Counted from the first letter of the stretch, positions 26,390 to 35,962 are shown. The stretch: 64,000 nt of DNA from Pacificispira spongiicola (GCF_012926505.1 NZ_JABBNT010000005.1:434001-498000), one strand, 5' to 3'. The notes: generated by a model from the letters alone, not told the origin. Made by a program: numbers and translations.

Positions 26390-27295
26390 ATGAGCGAACG
26401 GCAGGACAACAGCGATCCCGACCTGGACGCCTATCTGGCGGAACTGGGGGAACGCGTGCGTGAAGCCCGCGCCCGTCGTGGCATGGCCCGCCGTATCCTC
26501 GCCCGGGATTCCGGCGTCTCCGAACGATACCTCGCGCAACTGGAAAGCGGAACCGGGAATCCGACCGTCGCCGTGCTGCGTCAGATTTCCACCGCCGTCG
26601 ACTATCCGCTCACCGAATTGGTCAGCGGGGAAAAATCGGAACTCGCCTCCCCCGAACTCGCGCCGCTGATCGCGCGGCTGCGCAGCCTGCCGCCGGAACT
26701 CCTGCCCGAGGCCCGCATCGCCCTCGACCGGGTCGGCAGCAATCCGTGTTCCCCCCAAGGATTGGCGACGAACAAGGCCGGGCGCATCGCGCTGATCGGT
26801 TTACGCGGCGGCGGTAAGTCCACATTGGGCCGCCTGCTGGCCGACCGGCTGCATATGCCCTTCATGGAAATCAACCGGCTGGTCGAAAAGGACTATGGCG
26901 GCAGCATCGGGGAAATCCTGGCGCTCAGCGGCCAACCCGCCTTCCGCCGCCTGGAACGCCGCGCCCTGGAAACGACGATCGACAAGAACAAGACCGCCGT
27001 CATCGCGACCGGCGGCGGGATCGTGTCGGAATCCTCGACCTTTCAACTGCTGCTGGATCGCTGCCATACGATCTGGATCAAGGCCCGCCCCGAAGAACAT
27101 ATGAACCGGGTCCTGAAACAGGGCGACTTCCGTCCCATGGCCCGCAATGACGAGGCGATGGAAGACCTGAAAGCCATCCTCGCCGCCCGCGACCCGGCCT
27201 ATCGTCAGGCCGACGCCGTCCTGGACACCAGCGGGCGCAGCGTCGAAGACAGCCTCGACGCCCTGGAATCCCTGGCGCGCGGGTTGCTGCGCTAA
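26390..27295 (+). CDS. boxR: BoxR/BzdR-type regulator: HTH plus shikimate-kinase-like domain
   Basis: A 301-residue regulator with an N-terminal XRE-type helix-turn-helix (about 14-80: LAELGERVREARARRGMA, SGVSERYLAQLE), a linker, and a C-terminal shikimate-kinase-like domain with Walker A GLRGGGKST at 137-145 and the GGG turn at 208-210. In this family benzoyl-CoA binds the kinase-like domain and releases the repressor from box/bzd promoters. The DxD pair of real shikimate kinase is replaced (FMEINRLVE, E160 and N162), consistent with loss of catalysis. It is divergent from the flavodoxin-bclA operon. Confidence 0.92.
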   Translation: MSERQDNSDPDLDAYLAELGERVREARARRGMARRILARDSGVSERYLAQLESGTGNPTVAVLRQISTAVDYPLTELVSGEKSELASPELAPLIARLRSLPPELLPEARIALDRVGSNPCSPQGLATNKAGRIALIGLRGGGKSTLGRLLADRLHMPFMEINRLVEKDYGGSIGEILALSGQPAFRRLERRALETTIDKNKTAVIATGGGIVSESSTFQLLLDRCHTIWIKARPEEHMNRVLKQGDFRPMARNDEAMEDLKAILAARDPAYRQADAVLDTSGRSVEDSLDALESLARGLLR

Positions 27296-27413
27296 AGCAA
27301 ACAGTCCAGCCGACCCGGCTTTCTTGCCTTTTCCGATCATCGCGCCACCTTTCAATCCTACTCATCAATGCCGGGCCGCTTGCCCGCCGAATAGGCAGAA
27401 TTGGAATCGAAAA

Positions 27414-28058
27414 ATGGCCGACACCCCCCTAGAGATCGACATTGTTTCGGATGTGATGTGCCCGTGGTGTGTCGTCGGGTATCACCAGTTGAAAGCCGCC
27501 CTGGACGAAAAGGGGATTTCGACGGAAATCCGCTGGCATCCCTTCGAACTCAATCCCCAAATGCCGGAAGACGGTCAGAATTTGCGCGAGCATCTGATGG
27601 AAAAATACGGCATTTCTGCCGAAGACAGCGACGCCAATCGCAAGCGCCTTACGGACATTGGGGAAGACCTTGGCTTTGCATTCCACTTCACAGATGACAC
27701 CAGAATGCAGAACACCTTTCTGGCTCATCAGTTGATCCATTGGGCGGGGCTGCACGGTCGGGCGCATGATATGAAACTCGCCCTTTTCGGCGCGCATTTC
27801 ACGGACGGTCGCGCGGTGGGACAAGTCGAGACCCTCGCCGATATTGCCGGTGAGATCGGCTTGGACCGCGACGAGGCGCTCGCCGTACTGACCGATCAGC
27901 GTTTCGCGAGCGATGTCCGGTCGGCTCAGAAATTTTGGATAGATGCCGGTATCTCCGGCGTTCCGGCGATCATATTCAACCGCCAACACTTGGTTTCAGG
28001 AGCGCAAGGCACGGACCGGTTCGGACAAATTCTCGATGCCCTGACCCAGGCCGAATAA
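27414..28058 (+). CDS. DsbA/FrnE family oxidoreductase
   Basis: The ATG at 27414 (MADTPLEIDIVSDVMCPWC) gives 214 residues; upstream codons in the same frame look random. The redox motif CPWC is at C16-C19, and the segment GVPAIIFN near residue 180 is the cis-proline loop of thioredoxin folds. No signal peptide, so it acts in the cytoplasm, like FrnE (polyketide/2-hydroxychromene isomerase relatives). It follows boxR by 118 bases; whether it belongs to the benzoate regulon is not clear. It ends before a strong terminator shared with boxB. Confidence 0.85.
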   Translation: MADTPLEIDIVSDVMCPWCVVGYHQLKAALDEKGISTEIRWHPFELNPQMPEDGQNLREHLMEKYGISAEDSDANRKRLTDIGEDLGFAFHFTDDTRMQNTFLAHQLIHWAGLHGRAHDMKLALFGAHFTDGRAVGQVETLADIAGEIGLDRDEALAVLTDQRFASDVRSAQKFWIDAGISGVPAIIFNRQHLVSGAQGTDRFGQILDALTQAE

Positions 28059-28080
28059 CGGAAGCGCCACCGCCAAAGGA

Positions 28081-28110
28081 AAAGGCCCCCCGCCGGAGCG
28101 AGGGGCCTTT
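28081..28110. terminator. Bidirectional rho-independent terminator
   Basis: AAAGGCCCC (28081-28089) pairs with GGGGCCTTT (28102-28110) around a 12-base loop. The plus strand continues CTTAATT and the minus strand TCCTTTGG, so it can end both the DsbA-like gene and boxB. Confidence 0.8.
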
Positions 28111-28130
28111 CTTAATTCTATCCGACGATC

Positions 28131-29558
28131 TTAGTGAACGCGGACGTATTCGTAGTTGGCCGGCTGGTTGTTGATACCGCGATCCGGCGGCGCGATCCAG
28201 CTGGCGACCTTGCCCGGTTCCATGACCGGCTTCATCAGGCTCTTCACATAGGCCCGGTCGGCTTCGGTCGGCAGGAATTCGGTCTTGCGACGTTCGTATT
28301 CTTCCTGCGACAGCATGTTGCCCTGCGGGTCCATCGGCATGCCGGCCCAGGGGCCGATGCCGCGGCGGAAACGTTCGCTCGGCAGCGTGATTTCGAAGTC
28401 GAAACCGGCCTTCTTGATCAAACGGTTCCAGCGGGTGACGCCGACCATGCAGTCCTTGATATAGGCCTGACGCACGACTTCGTTCATCGCGTTGCGCATC
28501 GGCACTTCTTCGATGGTCGCCTTGCCCTTTTCGTCCGGCACTTCCAGTTCGAAGATGCTGTCGATGCAGACGTGATCTTCGTAGGACGCTTCATCCGCAC
28601 GGCCCTTCACGCCCGACGCGAAGTAAGACGCGGCGTTGGACGACTTTTCGGAGCCGAACAGGTCCAAGCAGGACGAGAACCAGAAGTTCACGTAACGCTG
28701 CAGCAGTTGCAGGTCGATGGCGCCCGCCTTGCGGATGGCTTCCGGATCGTCGGTGCCCGCTTCCTGCATGACTTCCAGCGCGCGCTTCACGACGCGGCCG
28801 ATGCCGGTTTCGCCGACAAACATGTGGTGGGCTTCTTCCGTCAGCATGAACTGGCAGGTGCGCGACAGCGGATCGAAGCTGCTCTCCGCAAGGCATTTCA
28901 GCTGATACTTGCCGTCCCGGTCGGTGAAATAGGTGAACATGAAGAAGCTCAGCCAATCGTCGATCGGCTCGTTGAAGGTCGACAGGATACGCGGGTTGTC
29001 CGCATCGCCCGAATGACGCATCAGCAGTTCTTCCGCCTGCTCGCGGCCGTCGCGGCCGAAATAGGCGTGCAGCAGATAGACCATGGCCCACAGGTGGCGG
29101 CCTTCCTCGACATTGACCTGGAACAGGTTGCGCAGGTCGTAGAGCGACGGGCAGGTCTGACCCAGCAGACGCTGCTGTTCGACCGACGCCGGTTCCGTAT
29201 CGCCCTGGGTCACGATCAGGTTGCGCAGAACGGAACGGTGTTCGCCCGGGACTTCCTGCCAGACCGGCTTGCCCATCTCGTCACCGAAACCGATGGTGCG
29301 GTTCGGGTCGCGATCGGCCAGGAAAATACCCCAACGGTATTCCGGCATTTTGACATGACCGAAATGGGCCCAGCCTTTCGCATCGACGGAAACGGCCGTG
29401 CGCAGATAGACGTCGGCCCCCATGAAACCTTCCGGCCCCAGACCCTTCCACCAGTCCAGAAACTTCGGCTGCCAATGCTCCAGCGCGCGCTGAAGACGGC
29501 GGTCGTTGTTCAGATCGACGTTATTCGGAATACGTTCTTGGTAATCGATCGCAGCCAT
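28131..29558 (-). CDS. boxB: Benzoyl-CoA 2,3-epoxidase, oxygenase subunit BoxB
   Basis: The ATG at 29558 (MAAIDYQERIPNNVDLNND), preceded by GGGAGG, gives 475 residues, the normal BoxB length; the frame continues upstream only as a shadow of boxC. It is a di-iron oxygenase: EEGRHLWAMVYLLHAYFGRDG and TEEAHHMFVGETGIGRV supply the ExxH-type iron ligands. With its reductase it converts benzoyl-CoA and O2 to 2,3-epoxybenzoyl-CoA. It lies 20 bases downstream of boxC in one operon. The reductase gene boxA is not in the window. Confidence 0.95.
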   Translation of the reverse strand: MAAIDYQERIPNNVDLNNDRRLQRALEHWQPKFLDWWKGLGPEGFMGADVYLRTAVSVDAKGWAHFGHVKMPEYRWGIFLADRDPNRTIGFGDEMGKPVWQEVPGEHRSVLRNLIVTQGDTEPASVEQQRLLGQTCPSLYDLRNLFQVNVEEGRHLWAMVYLLHAYFGRDGREQAEELLMRHSGDADNPRILSTFNEPIDDWLSFFMFTYFTDRDGKYQLKCLAESSFDPLSRTCQFMLTEEAHHMFVGETGIGRVVKRALEVMQEAGTDDPEAIRKAGAIDLQLLQRYVNFWFSSCLDLFGSEKSSNAASYFASGVKGRADEASYEDHVCIDSIFELEVPDEKGKATIEEVPMRNAMNEVVRQAYIKDCMVGVTRWNRLIKKAGFDFEITLPSERFRRGIGPWAGMPMDPQGNMLSQEEYERRKTEFLPTEADRAYVKSLMKPVMEPGKVASWIAPPDRGINNQPANYEYVRVH

Positions 29559-29578
29559 AACTTGGAACCTCCCGTGGG

Positions 29579-31231
29579 TTATACGCGTTTCCAGTCGAAA
29601 TCGGCCTTGGTGCCGCTTCCGAAGAGTTTCAGGGCGCCCTTCTCTCCAACCGCGTTCGGGCGGATGAAGATCCAGTTCTGCCAGGCGGACAGACGGCCGA
29701 AGACCTTCGTCAGCATGGTTTCCTGACCGCCGAAGCGCAGGTTCGCTTCCATGCCGGTAAGGGCGTCCGGGGACAGCGACGCGCGTTCTTCGATGGCGAG
29801 GCGCAGTTCGTCTTCCCAATCCAGATCGTCCGGCGCGAAGGTGACGAGGCCCGCCTCTTCCGCGTCCTCACCGGTCAGTTCCTGACCGATCATCGGCTTC
29901 AGACGATCGTTCACCGCCGGTTCGCCCGGGAAGCGGGTTTGCAGGCGGGTCAGGCCGTTCACTTCGCCCATCGGGCCGAAATTCATGTCGCCCAGGATGA
30001 TTTTCGGCGTGGCCGCCTCATCGTCCGGCAGGGACAGCATGTAGGACCGATCCGACGCGAAGGCGAGTTCCAGCAGGCTGCCGGCGAAGCAGCTGCCCTC
30101 GTCGATGACCGCGAACAGGCTGCGCGAGGACACGTCGATGCGTGCGAAGGTCCGGCGCATCATCGCCATCACTTCCGTCACGAACCAGTTGTCCAGGTTG
30201 GACAGAACGGCGGCGTCGGCCTCCAGCACGCGCTGGGCGTCGCCTTCGGTCTTCAGCAGCCACAGGCCGGTTTCTTCATGGTTGGTGCGCAGCATCAGGA
30301 TCGCATCGTCCAGGTCGCGCGTCATGGCCAGCGGCCACCAGTCCATGCCCTGCTTCAGGATCGTATCGATGTCGGACGGCACGGCTTCCGTCGGCGCCTT
30401 GACCGTCAGGGTGACGATGCGGTCTTCGATCGTCACGTCCACCGTCGGATAGGAATAGCCGTTGTCGCGGACCTCGCGCTTGACCGGCGTCATCTTGACG
30501 CCTTCGGCCTTGGACGGGCGCTTGCTGGTCTTGGCCAGCTCGGCGGCGCGTTCGCGGACCTTGTCCATGAAGACCTGCTTCGGTGCGATATGATCGACCA
30601 GGTTCCATTCCTTCGCGCGCTGACCGCGCACACCTTCGGTCGACGTGCAGAAGACGTCGGCCAGATCGCGGCGCATCTTGCGCTTGTCGGTCAGGCGGGT
30701 CAGGCCACCCGTGCCCGGCAGCACGCCCAGAAGCGGCACTTCCGGCAGGCTGACCGCGCTGGACCGGTCGTCGATCAGGAAAATCTCGTCGCAGGCCAGC
30801 GCCATTTCATAGCCGCCGCCCGCCGTCGTGCCGTTGCACGCCGCGATGAATTTCAGGCCGGATACTTCCGAACTGTCTTCGATCGAATTGCGGGTTTCGT
30901 TGGTGAACTTACAGAAGTTGACCTTCCAGCCATGGGTGGAGGTGCCCAGCATGTAGATGTTCGCGCCGGCGCAGAACATCCGGTCCATGCCGGAGGTCAG
31001 GATCACCGATTTGACCGTCGGATGTTCGAAACGCACGCGCTGCAGCGCATCGTGCAGTTCCATGTCGACGCCCAGGTCGTAGGAGTTGAGCTTCAGCTTA
31101 TAGCCGGGGCGCAGGCCGCCGTCCTCGTCCACATTCAGCGTCAGAGTGGCGACGTCGCCGTCCACGTCGAGCGTCCAGTGCTTGTAGCTTTCCGGATCGC
31201 GGTCATAGGTGATCAGATTTTCGTAGGCCAT
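29579..31231 (-). CDS. boxC: Benzoyl-CoA-dihydrodiol lyase BoxC
   Basis: A 550-residue enzyme with two crotonase-like halves; the first has CAGANIYMLG and AACNGTTAGGGYEMALACDEI (oxyanion hole region), the second spans about 265-545. It opens the epoxide ring of 2,3-epoxybenzoyl-CoA hydrolytically to give 3,4-dehydroadipyl-CoA semialdehyde and formate. It is the first gene of boxC-boxB. Its promoter carries the second BoxR-type operator pair. Confidence 0.95.
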   Translation of the reverse strand: MAYENLITYDRDPESYKHWTLDVDGDVATLTLNVDEDGGLRPGYKLKLNSYDLGVDMELHDALQRVRFEHPTVKSVILTSGMDRMFCAGANIYMLGTSTHGWKVNFCKFTNETRNSIEDSSEVSGLKFIAACNGTTAGGGYEMALACDEIFLIDDRSSAVSLPEVPLLGVLPGTGGLTRLTDKRKMRRDLADVFCTSTEGVRGQRAKEWNLVDHIAPKQVFMDKVRERAAELAKTSKRPSKAEGVKMTPVKREVRDNGYSYPTVDVTIEDRIVTLTVKAPTEAVPSDIDTILKQGMDWWPLAMTRDLDDAILMLRTNHEETGLWLLKTEGDAQRVLEADAAVLSNLDNWFVTEVMAMMRRTFARIDVSSRSLFAVIDEGSCFAGSLLELAFASDRSYMLSLPDDEAATPKIILGDMNFGPMGEVNGLTRLQTRFPGEPAVNDRLKPMIGQELTGEDAEEAGLVTFAPDDLDWEDELRLAIEERASLSPDALTGMEANLRFGGQETMLTKVFGRLSAWQNWIFIRPNAVGEKGALKLFGSGTKADFDWKRV

Positions 31232-31341
31232 CCCTAACTCGCTCTTTCTTCTAGGCTGCCCGACCGATCGACGGTCACGGAGCCGGTTTGAATTGCCGGA
31301 CGGAATGCCGCGGAAACCGCCGCCATCGCCCGTTGATTAAC

Positions 31342-31388
31342 ATGCACTATAGTTCATTCACCGAAATACGCAAGGAACTATAGTGCGT
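31342..31388. promoter_or_regulatory. Paired BoxR-type operator and promoter of boxCB
   Basis: ATGCACTATAGTTC (31342-31355, minus-strand copy) and GGAACTATAGTGCGT (31374-31388, plus-strand copy) face each other, with CTATAG cores at 31347 and 31378, 31 bp apart as in the boxR region. Read towards boxC the strand gives TTGCGT-N16-TATAGT, a good -35/-10 pair whose -10 lies inside one operator, so binding should repress boxCB. Confidence 0.7.
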
Positions 31389-31403
31389 GTTTTGGGAAAA
31401 AAG

Positions 31404-31429
31404 AAAGCCGCGCACAATGGCGCGGCTTT
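31404..31429 (-). terminator. Rho-independent terminator of the ugp operon
   Basis: AAAGCCGCGC (31404-31413) pairs perfectly with GCGCGGCTTT (31420-31429) around a 6-base loop, and on the minus strand it is followed by CTTTTTTCCC. It ends ugpBAEC just before the box operators. Confidence 0.88.
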
Positions 31430-31450
31430 TCGTCAAACAGGCCCTATCGG

Positions 31451-32530
31451 TCAGATGCGATGGCCCGTCCCGGCATCGAAAAGAAAGAGCTTGTCCGGGA
31501 CGATACCAAATCCGTTTCGATCGGATTCCGATCCGAACACCTTGCCCGGCAAGCGGGCCGTCAGAGCCGGTCCGCCGTTACCGCCCAGCCGCCCATGCAG
31601 CAAGGTATCCGCCCCCAAGTGTTCAATGAGGTCGGTCGTCACCGTAAAACCGACTTCCGCCTGCCCGGTCGCCGCATGCAAATGTTCCGGCCGAATTCCG
31701 AGAACGACATCCTTTGAAGCGGCCTTGCCCGAAAGCATGTCTGGGAGTTGGAGGTTGGCGCCCCCTTCAAAAGTCACGCCGCCGTTTTCCAGCTTGCCCG
31801 GCAGCAGGTTCATGGCCGGAGTGCCGATAAACCCCGCGACAAACAAGGTCTGCGGATTTTCATACAGTTCCATCGGCGTGCCGATCTGTTCCGCCTTGCC
31901 CGCGTTCAGGACGATCAAACGATCGCCCAGGGTCATCGCCTCCACCTGATCGTGGGTGACATACAGGCTGGTGACGCCCAGGCGGCGTTGTAGGCGCTTG
32001 ATTTCGATCCGCATATGGACGCGCAACTTGGCGTCCAGGTTGGACAGCGGTTCGTCGAACAGGAAGGCTTTGGGCTCCCGCACGATGGCGCGGCCCATGG
32101 CGACGCGCTGACGTTGACCGCCGGACAGTTGATTGGGGCGACGGTCCAGATAGTCCTCAATCCCCAGAATGGCGGCAGCTTCATCAACGCGGTGTTTGAT
32201 ATCGGCCTTGGTCACACCGCGATTGCGCAGGCCATAAGCCAGATTGTCGAAGACCGACATATGCGGATACAGCGCGTAGTTCTGGAACACCATGGCGATA
32301 TCCCGGTCCGCCGGGGAGACATCGTTGACCCGCGCGCCATCGATCGCGACCTCCCCGTCCGTGATGGTTTCAAGCCCCGCGACCATACGCAGCAAGGTGG
32401 ACTTGCCGCAGCCGGACGGGCCCAGCAGGACCAGTAATTCGCCGTCCGCCACATCGACGGACACGCCCTTCACCGCATGCGCGCCGTTGGCGTAGCGCTT
32501 TTCGACATCTCGAATAGCAATGTCAGCCAT
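31451..32530 (-). CDS. ugpC: sn-Glycerol-3-phosphate ABC transporter ATPase UgpC
   Basis: The ATG at 32530 ([20 protein letters not shown]) gives 359 residues. Walker [10 protein letters not shown], signature [14 protein letters not shown] and Walker [12 protein letters not shown] are intact, and the C-terminal 120 residues form the regulatory TOBE domain of the MalK/UgpC group. It powers the two permeases encoded upstream. It begins 1 base after the ugpE stop. Substrate choice (glycerol-3-phosphate or a related phosphodiester) rests on similarity of all four subunits. Confidence 0.92.
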   Translation of the reverse strand: MADIAIRDVEKRYANGAHAVKGVSVDVADGELLVLLGPSGCGKSTLLRMVAGLETITDGEVAIDGARVNDVSPADRDIAMVFQNYALYPHMSVFDNLAYGLRNRGVTKADIKHRVDEAAAILGIEDYLDRRPNQLSGGQRQRVAMGRAIVREPKAFLFDEPLSNLDAKLRVHMRIEIKRLQRRLGVTSLYVTHDQVEAMTLGDRLIVLNAGKAEQIGTPMELYENPQTLFVAGFIGTPAMNLLPGKLENGGVTFEGGANLQLPDMLSGKAASKDVVLGIRPEHLHAATGQAEVGFTVTTDLIEHLGADTLLHGRLGGNGGPALTARLPGKVFGSESDRNGFGIVPDKLFLFDAGTGHRI

Positions 32531-32531
32531 C

Positions 32532-33377
32532 TTATTTCTCGCTTTCCAAAAGACCGCGCACGAACCAGCGCTGGAAGAACAGAACAACCAGAACCGGCGG
32601 CAGCACCGCCAGGATGGTCAGCGCAAACGCCTCCTGCACACGGGGCAGCTCGCCGCCTTCATACAGAACCTGGAACGCCTGTTTGATACCGATGACGATC
32701 GTGTACATACTGTCGTCGGTCGTCATGATCAGCGGCCAGAGATATTGGTTCCAACCGGTGACGAACATGATGATGAAGATCGCCGCCATCATCGTCTTCG
32801 ACAGCGGCAACAGGATATCGATGAAGAACCGGATCGGCCCGGCGCCGTCGATCCGCGCGGCCTCCAGCAATTCGTCCGGCACGGATTTGAAGAACTGTCG
32901 GAAGAAGAAGGTCCCGGTCGCTGATGCGATCAACGGCACGATCAGACCGGTATAGGTGTTCAACAGCCCCAATTGCGCGACGACCGCATAGGACGGCACA
33001 ATGCGCACTTCCAACGGCAGCAGCAGCGTCAGGAAAATGATCCAGAACAGGAATTCCGCCATCTTGAAGCGGAAATAGACGATGGCATAGGCCGCCAGCA
33101 TCGAGATCACGATCTTGCCCACAGCGAAGCCGAGACCGAGGATCAAACTGTTGAACAGCATGCGCAGCGCCGTCGATGTCTTCGTCACCCCGCCCTGTTC
33201 CAATAGAACAGCCCGATAGTTTTCGACGAACTGATCCCCGAACCACAGTTGCAAGCCTTCCCGGAACAACGTTTCCGCCGAATGCGTCGAACTGGTGAGC
33301 GCGATCCAGACCGGCAACACCATGAACAGACAGCCCAGGATCAGAACGATATGATCGATTATCTGGCGCGGTTTCAT
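32532..33377 (-). CDS. ugpE: ABC transporter permease UgpE
   Basis: A 281-residue inner-membrane permease with six helices and the cytoplasmic EAA loop ([23 protein letters not shown]) that contacts the ATPase. It pairs with UgpA and overlaps its stop by one base. The C-terminal [15 protein letters not shown] is typical of the UgpE/MalG side. Confidence 0.92.
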   Translation of the reverse strand: MKPRQIIDHIVLILGCLFMVLPVWIALTSSTHSAETLFREGLQLWFGDQFVENYRAVLLEQGGVTKTSTALRMLFNSLILGLGFAVGKIVISMLAAYAIVYFRFKMAEFLFWIIFLTLLLPLEVRIVPSYAVVAQLGLLNTYTGLIVPLIASATGTFFFRQFFKSVPDELLEAARIDGAGPIRFFIDILLPLSKTMMAAIFIIMFVTGWNQYLWPLIMTTDDSMYTIVIGIKQAFQVLYEGGELPRVQEAFALTILAVLPPVLVVLFFQRWFVRGLLESEK

Positions 33378-34255
33378 CAGTAGTGAACCTTCCGTTCGAT
33401 GAAGCGGAACTGGAAGGCGGTCAGCACCAGCACCATCAGCAGCAGGACAACCGACTGCGCGCTGCTGCCGCCCAGATCGGCCCCGATGAACCCATCGGTA
33501 TAGACCTTGTAAACCAGCGTCTGCGTCGACCCGCCGGGCGCACCGCGCGTCGTCGTGTCGATGATCCCGAATGTGTCGAAAAAGGCGTAGGTCATGTTGA
33601 TGACCAGCAGGAAGAAGGTCGTCGGCGCCAATAGCGGGAAAGTGATGGTCCAGAACCGTTTGCTGCGGCTACGGCAATCCAAGATCGCCGCTTCCTGAAC
33701 CGATTTCGAAATCCCCTGCAATCCGGCCAGGAAGAAGATGAAATTCACCGACACCTGCTTCCAAACGGCGATCAGGGAGATCATGAAGGCGGCGTCGAAC
33801 CCGTTTGACGCCCGATCGAATTCCCAGCCCAGCGCGTGCAGCAGATGGGTCATGCTGCCGATCAGCGGATTGAAAAGCAGATTGCCGATCAGCCCGGCGA
33901 CCGCGGGCGCGACCGCATAGGTCCAGATCAGCAACGTCTTGTAGGTCGATGCCCCGCGCAGGATATCGTTCGCGCGCACCGCGAGCGTCAGCGCAATGGC
34001 AAGAGAGGCAAAAGCAATGATCATGGAAAAGATGACGGTAAAGACGGCGGTGTTCACCCAGTCGGCATCCAGCACCATGTCTTCATAGTTTCGGAACCAG
34101 ACGAATTGGCTGGTCAGGCCCCAAGCATCTTCCAACAGAAACGACTTATAGACGGCCTGGGCCGCGGGCCACAGAAAGAAGACGATGACGATCGCGATCT
34201 GCGGCAGGACGAAAAAATAGGGCAGCGGCGTGCCGCTGAATTGAACCCGTTTCAT
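33377..34255 (-). CDS. ugpA: ABC transporter permease UgpA
   Basis: A 292-residue permease with six membrane helices, N-terminal PYFFVLPQIAIVIVFFLWPA as the first, and the EAA loop (SVQEAAILDCRSRSKRF) near residue 190. It forms the membrane channel together with UgpE. It lies 73 bases downstream of ugpB. Confidence 0.92.
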   Translation of the reverse strand: MKRVQFSGTPLPYFFVLPQIAIVIVFFLWPAAQAVYKSFLLEDAWGLTSQFVWFRNYEDMVLDADWVNTAVFTVIFSMIIAFASLAIALTLAVRANDILRGASTYKTLLIWTYAVAPAVAGLIGNLLFNPLIGSMTHLLHALGWEFDRASNGFDAAFMISLIAVWKQVSVNFIFFLAGLQGISKSVQEAAILDCRSRSKRFWTITFPLLAPTTFFLLVINMTYAFFDTFGIIDTTTRGAPGGSTQTLVYKVYTDGFIGADLGGSSAQSVVLLLMVLVLTAFQFRFIERKVHY

Positions 34256-34328
34256 GACGACTAATCCGTAAAGAACCGGGACGGAGGCGACGTAAGGCCG
34301 CCGCCTCCTCCCCGACCGACCGTGACGA

Positions 34329-35633
34329 TCAGTTGTAGGTGTCTTTAAAACGGTCCAGCAGTTCGTCGCTTTCCGTTTCGATACCGTCGAAGGCCGCGTC
34401 GACGGTTTCGTCGCCGTTCAACAGCTGCTCGAAATGCTTGTACATGACTTCACGGATCTGGACGTAGTAGCCGAGACGATAGCCCTTGGTCCATTCGCCC
34501 GCCGGCAGGCTGAGCTGCTGAATGCCGACTTCGGCATCCGGCGTTTCGTCGTAATAGCCCGCTTTCTTCGCCAGCGCGTAGGCATCGGTCGTGATCGGAA
34601 CGTAGCCCGTTTCCTTGTGCCAGAAGAACTGCGTTTCCGGCTTGGTCATGTATTCGAAGAATTTGGCGACGCCCTTGTATTCTTCATCCGACTTGCCGGA
34701 CAGCGCGAACAGGGCCGCACCGCCGATGAAGGTGCCTTTCGGGTCCTTCGTGATCGATTCCCAATACGGCAGGTAGGTCGTGCCGAAATCGAAATCGGCG
34801 GATTTGCGCAGTCCGCCGAAGGAGCCGGAGGAGCCCAGCCACATGGCGACCTTACCCTGAACGAAGGCATCCTGGTTGTCGCCCCAGTTGCGGCCGTAAT
34901 AGCCGTAATAGCCTTTGTCTTTCCAGTCCTTCACCTTGGACCAATGCATCTTCATGGCGTCGTTGTTGTACAGAATTTTGACATCCGTCGAGTCGAAGCC
35001 GTTATTCGCCGTCGCCATCTGGATGTTGTGACGGGAATGGAAGTTTTCGGCAAAGATCCACGGGCTGTGGCTCTGCGCCAGCGGCACGTAACCGGCTTCG
35101 ACCAGTTTCGGCGCGATGGCTTCGAAATCTTCCCAGGTCTTCGGCGGCTCGACACCGGCCTTCGTCAGGGCTTCCTTGTTGAAGTACAGCAACGGCGTGG
35201 AGGAATTGAACGGCATGCCGATCATTTTGCCGTCGGAGTCGGCATAGAAGTAGCGGACGCCCGGAATATAGGCATCGATGTCGAAACCGACACCGTATTT
35301 CTTCATCAGGTCTTCCACGGGGAAGACGGCGCCCGGCGCGTTGATGATCGTCGCGGACCCCGCGTCGAACACCTGCACGACATCCGGCTGCTGACCGGCA
35401 CGGAAGGCCGCGATGGCGGCCGTCATCGTGTCTTCATAGCCGCCCTTGTAGATCGAGGTCAGCTTGTATTCGTCCTGGCTGGCATTGAATTCGGCGGTCA
35501 TTTCATCGACCACTTCACCCAACCGACCGCCCATGGCGTGCCAAAGCGTGATTTCGGTCGGCTCGGCCTGCGCCAGGCCGGAAGCCCCCATCACCCCCGC
35601 GAGCGCGGCGGCGAAAAGCATTTTGCGTTGCAT
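34329..35633 (-). CDS. ugpB: Periplasmic glycerol-3-phosphate-binding protein UgpB
   Basis: The ATG at 35633 (MQRKMLFAAALAGVMG) has AAGGAGA eight bases before it and opens a clear signal peptide cleaved after AQA, giving a mature protein of about 413 residues. The family 1 solute-binding fold shows ITLWHAMGGRLGEVVDEM at the N-terminus and PFNSSTPLLYFNKEALTKAG, both characteristic of UgpB. It captures glycerol-3-phosphate (or glycerophosphodiesters) in the periplasm. First gene of ugpBAEC. I looked for a Pho box in front of it and did not find a convincing one. Confidence 0.92.
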   Translation of the reverse strand: MQRKMLFAAALAGVMGASGLAQAEPTEITLWHAMGGRLGEVVDEMTAEFNASQDEYKLTSIYKGGYEDTMTAAIAAFRAGQQPDVVQVFDAGSATIINAPGAVFPVEDLMKKYGVGFDIDAYIPGVRYFYADSDGKMIGMPFNSSTPLLYFNKEALTKAGVEPPKTWEDFEAIAPKLVEAGYVPLAQSHSPWIFAENFHSRHNIQMATANNGFDSTDVKILYNNDAMKMHWSKVKDWKDKGYYGYYGRNWGDNQDAFVQGKVAMWLGSSGSFGGLRKSADFDFGTTYLPYWESITKDPKGTFIGGAALFALSGKSDEEYKGVAKFFEYMTKPETQFFWHKETGYVPITTDAYALAKKAGYYDETPDAEVGIQQLSLPAGEWTKGYRLGYYVQIREVMYKHFEQLLNGDETVDAAFDGIETESDELLDRFKDTYN

Positions 35634-35962
35634 GTCCTGTTCTCCTTGACGGACCTGTTCGGAAATCTCTCGCTGCCTCTCCCAGGTCCGACTTCCAGGC
35701 ATGGAAAACGGTACCCGAACCCAACGCGAGAATGAGACTGCCCCGTCTAAGCCTGCTTCATGAAAGGCCGGTTTCGCTTATCGGTCGAATTTGTGATCGA
35801 TTTCGGACGCAAAGCTGACAGTTTGCTTACGCTTTTATGTCGCCCGAACAGGAAGACCGTTCCATCCGCTGGTGCTGTATCTCTATGGCGTCTCCATGTA
35901 CGCTCGATTTCAACGCGACGCGCCCCTATCTTGAAAACGGACCCCGATTGCGAAGACAGGAT
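35634..35962. other. Intergenic region between ugpB and the RNase T2 pair
   Basis: This 329-bp divergent gap should hold promoters for ugpBAEC and for the RNase genes. A single CTGACAG at 35810-35820 recalls half a Pho box, but no second half follows. The short frame at 35760-35966 has no recognisable features and I do not call it a gene. Confidence 0.5.

Noticed and set aside
35800-35830. Possible Pho box before ugpB
   Set aside because: Only one CTGTCAG-like half on the minus strand; the second half at 11-bp spacing is missing.
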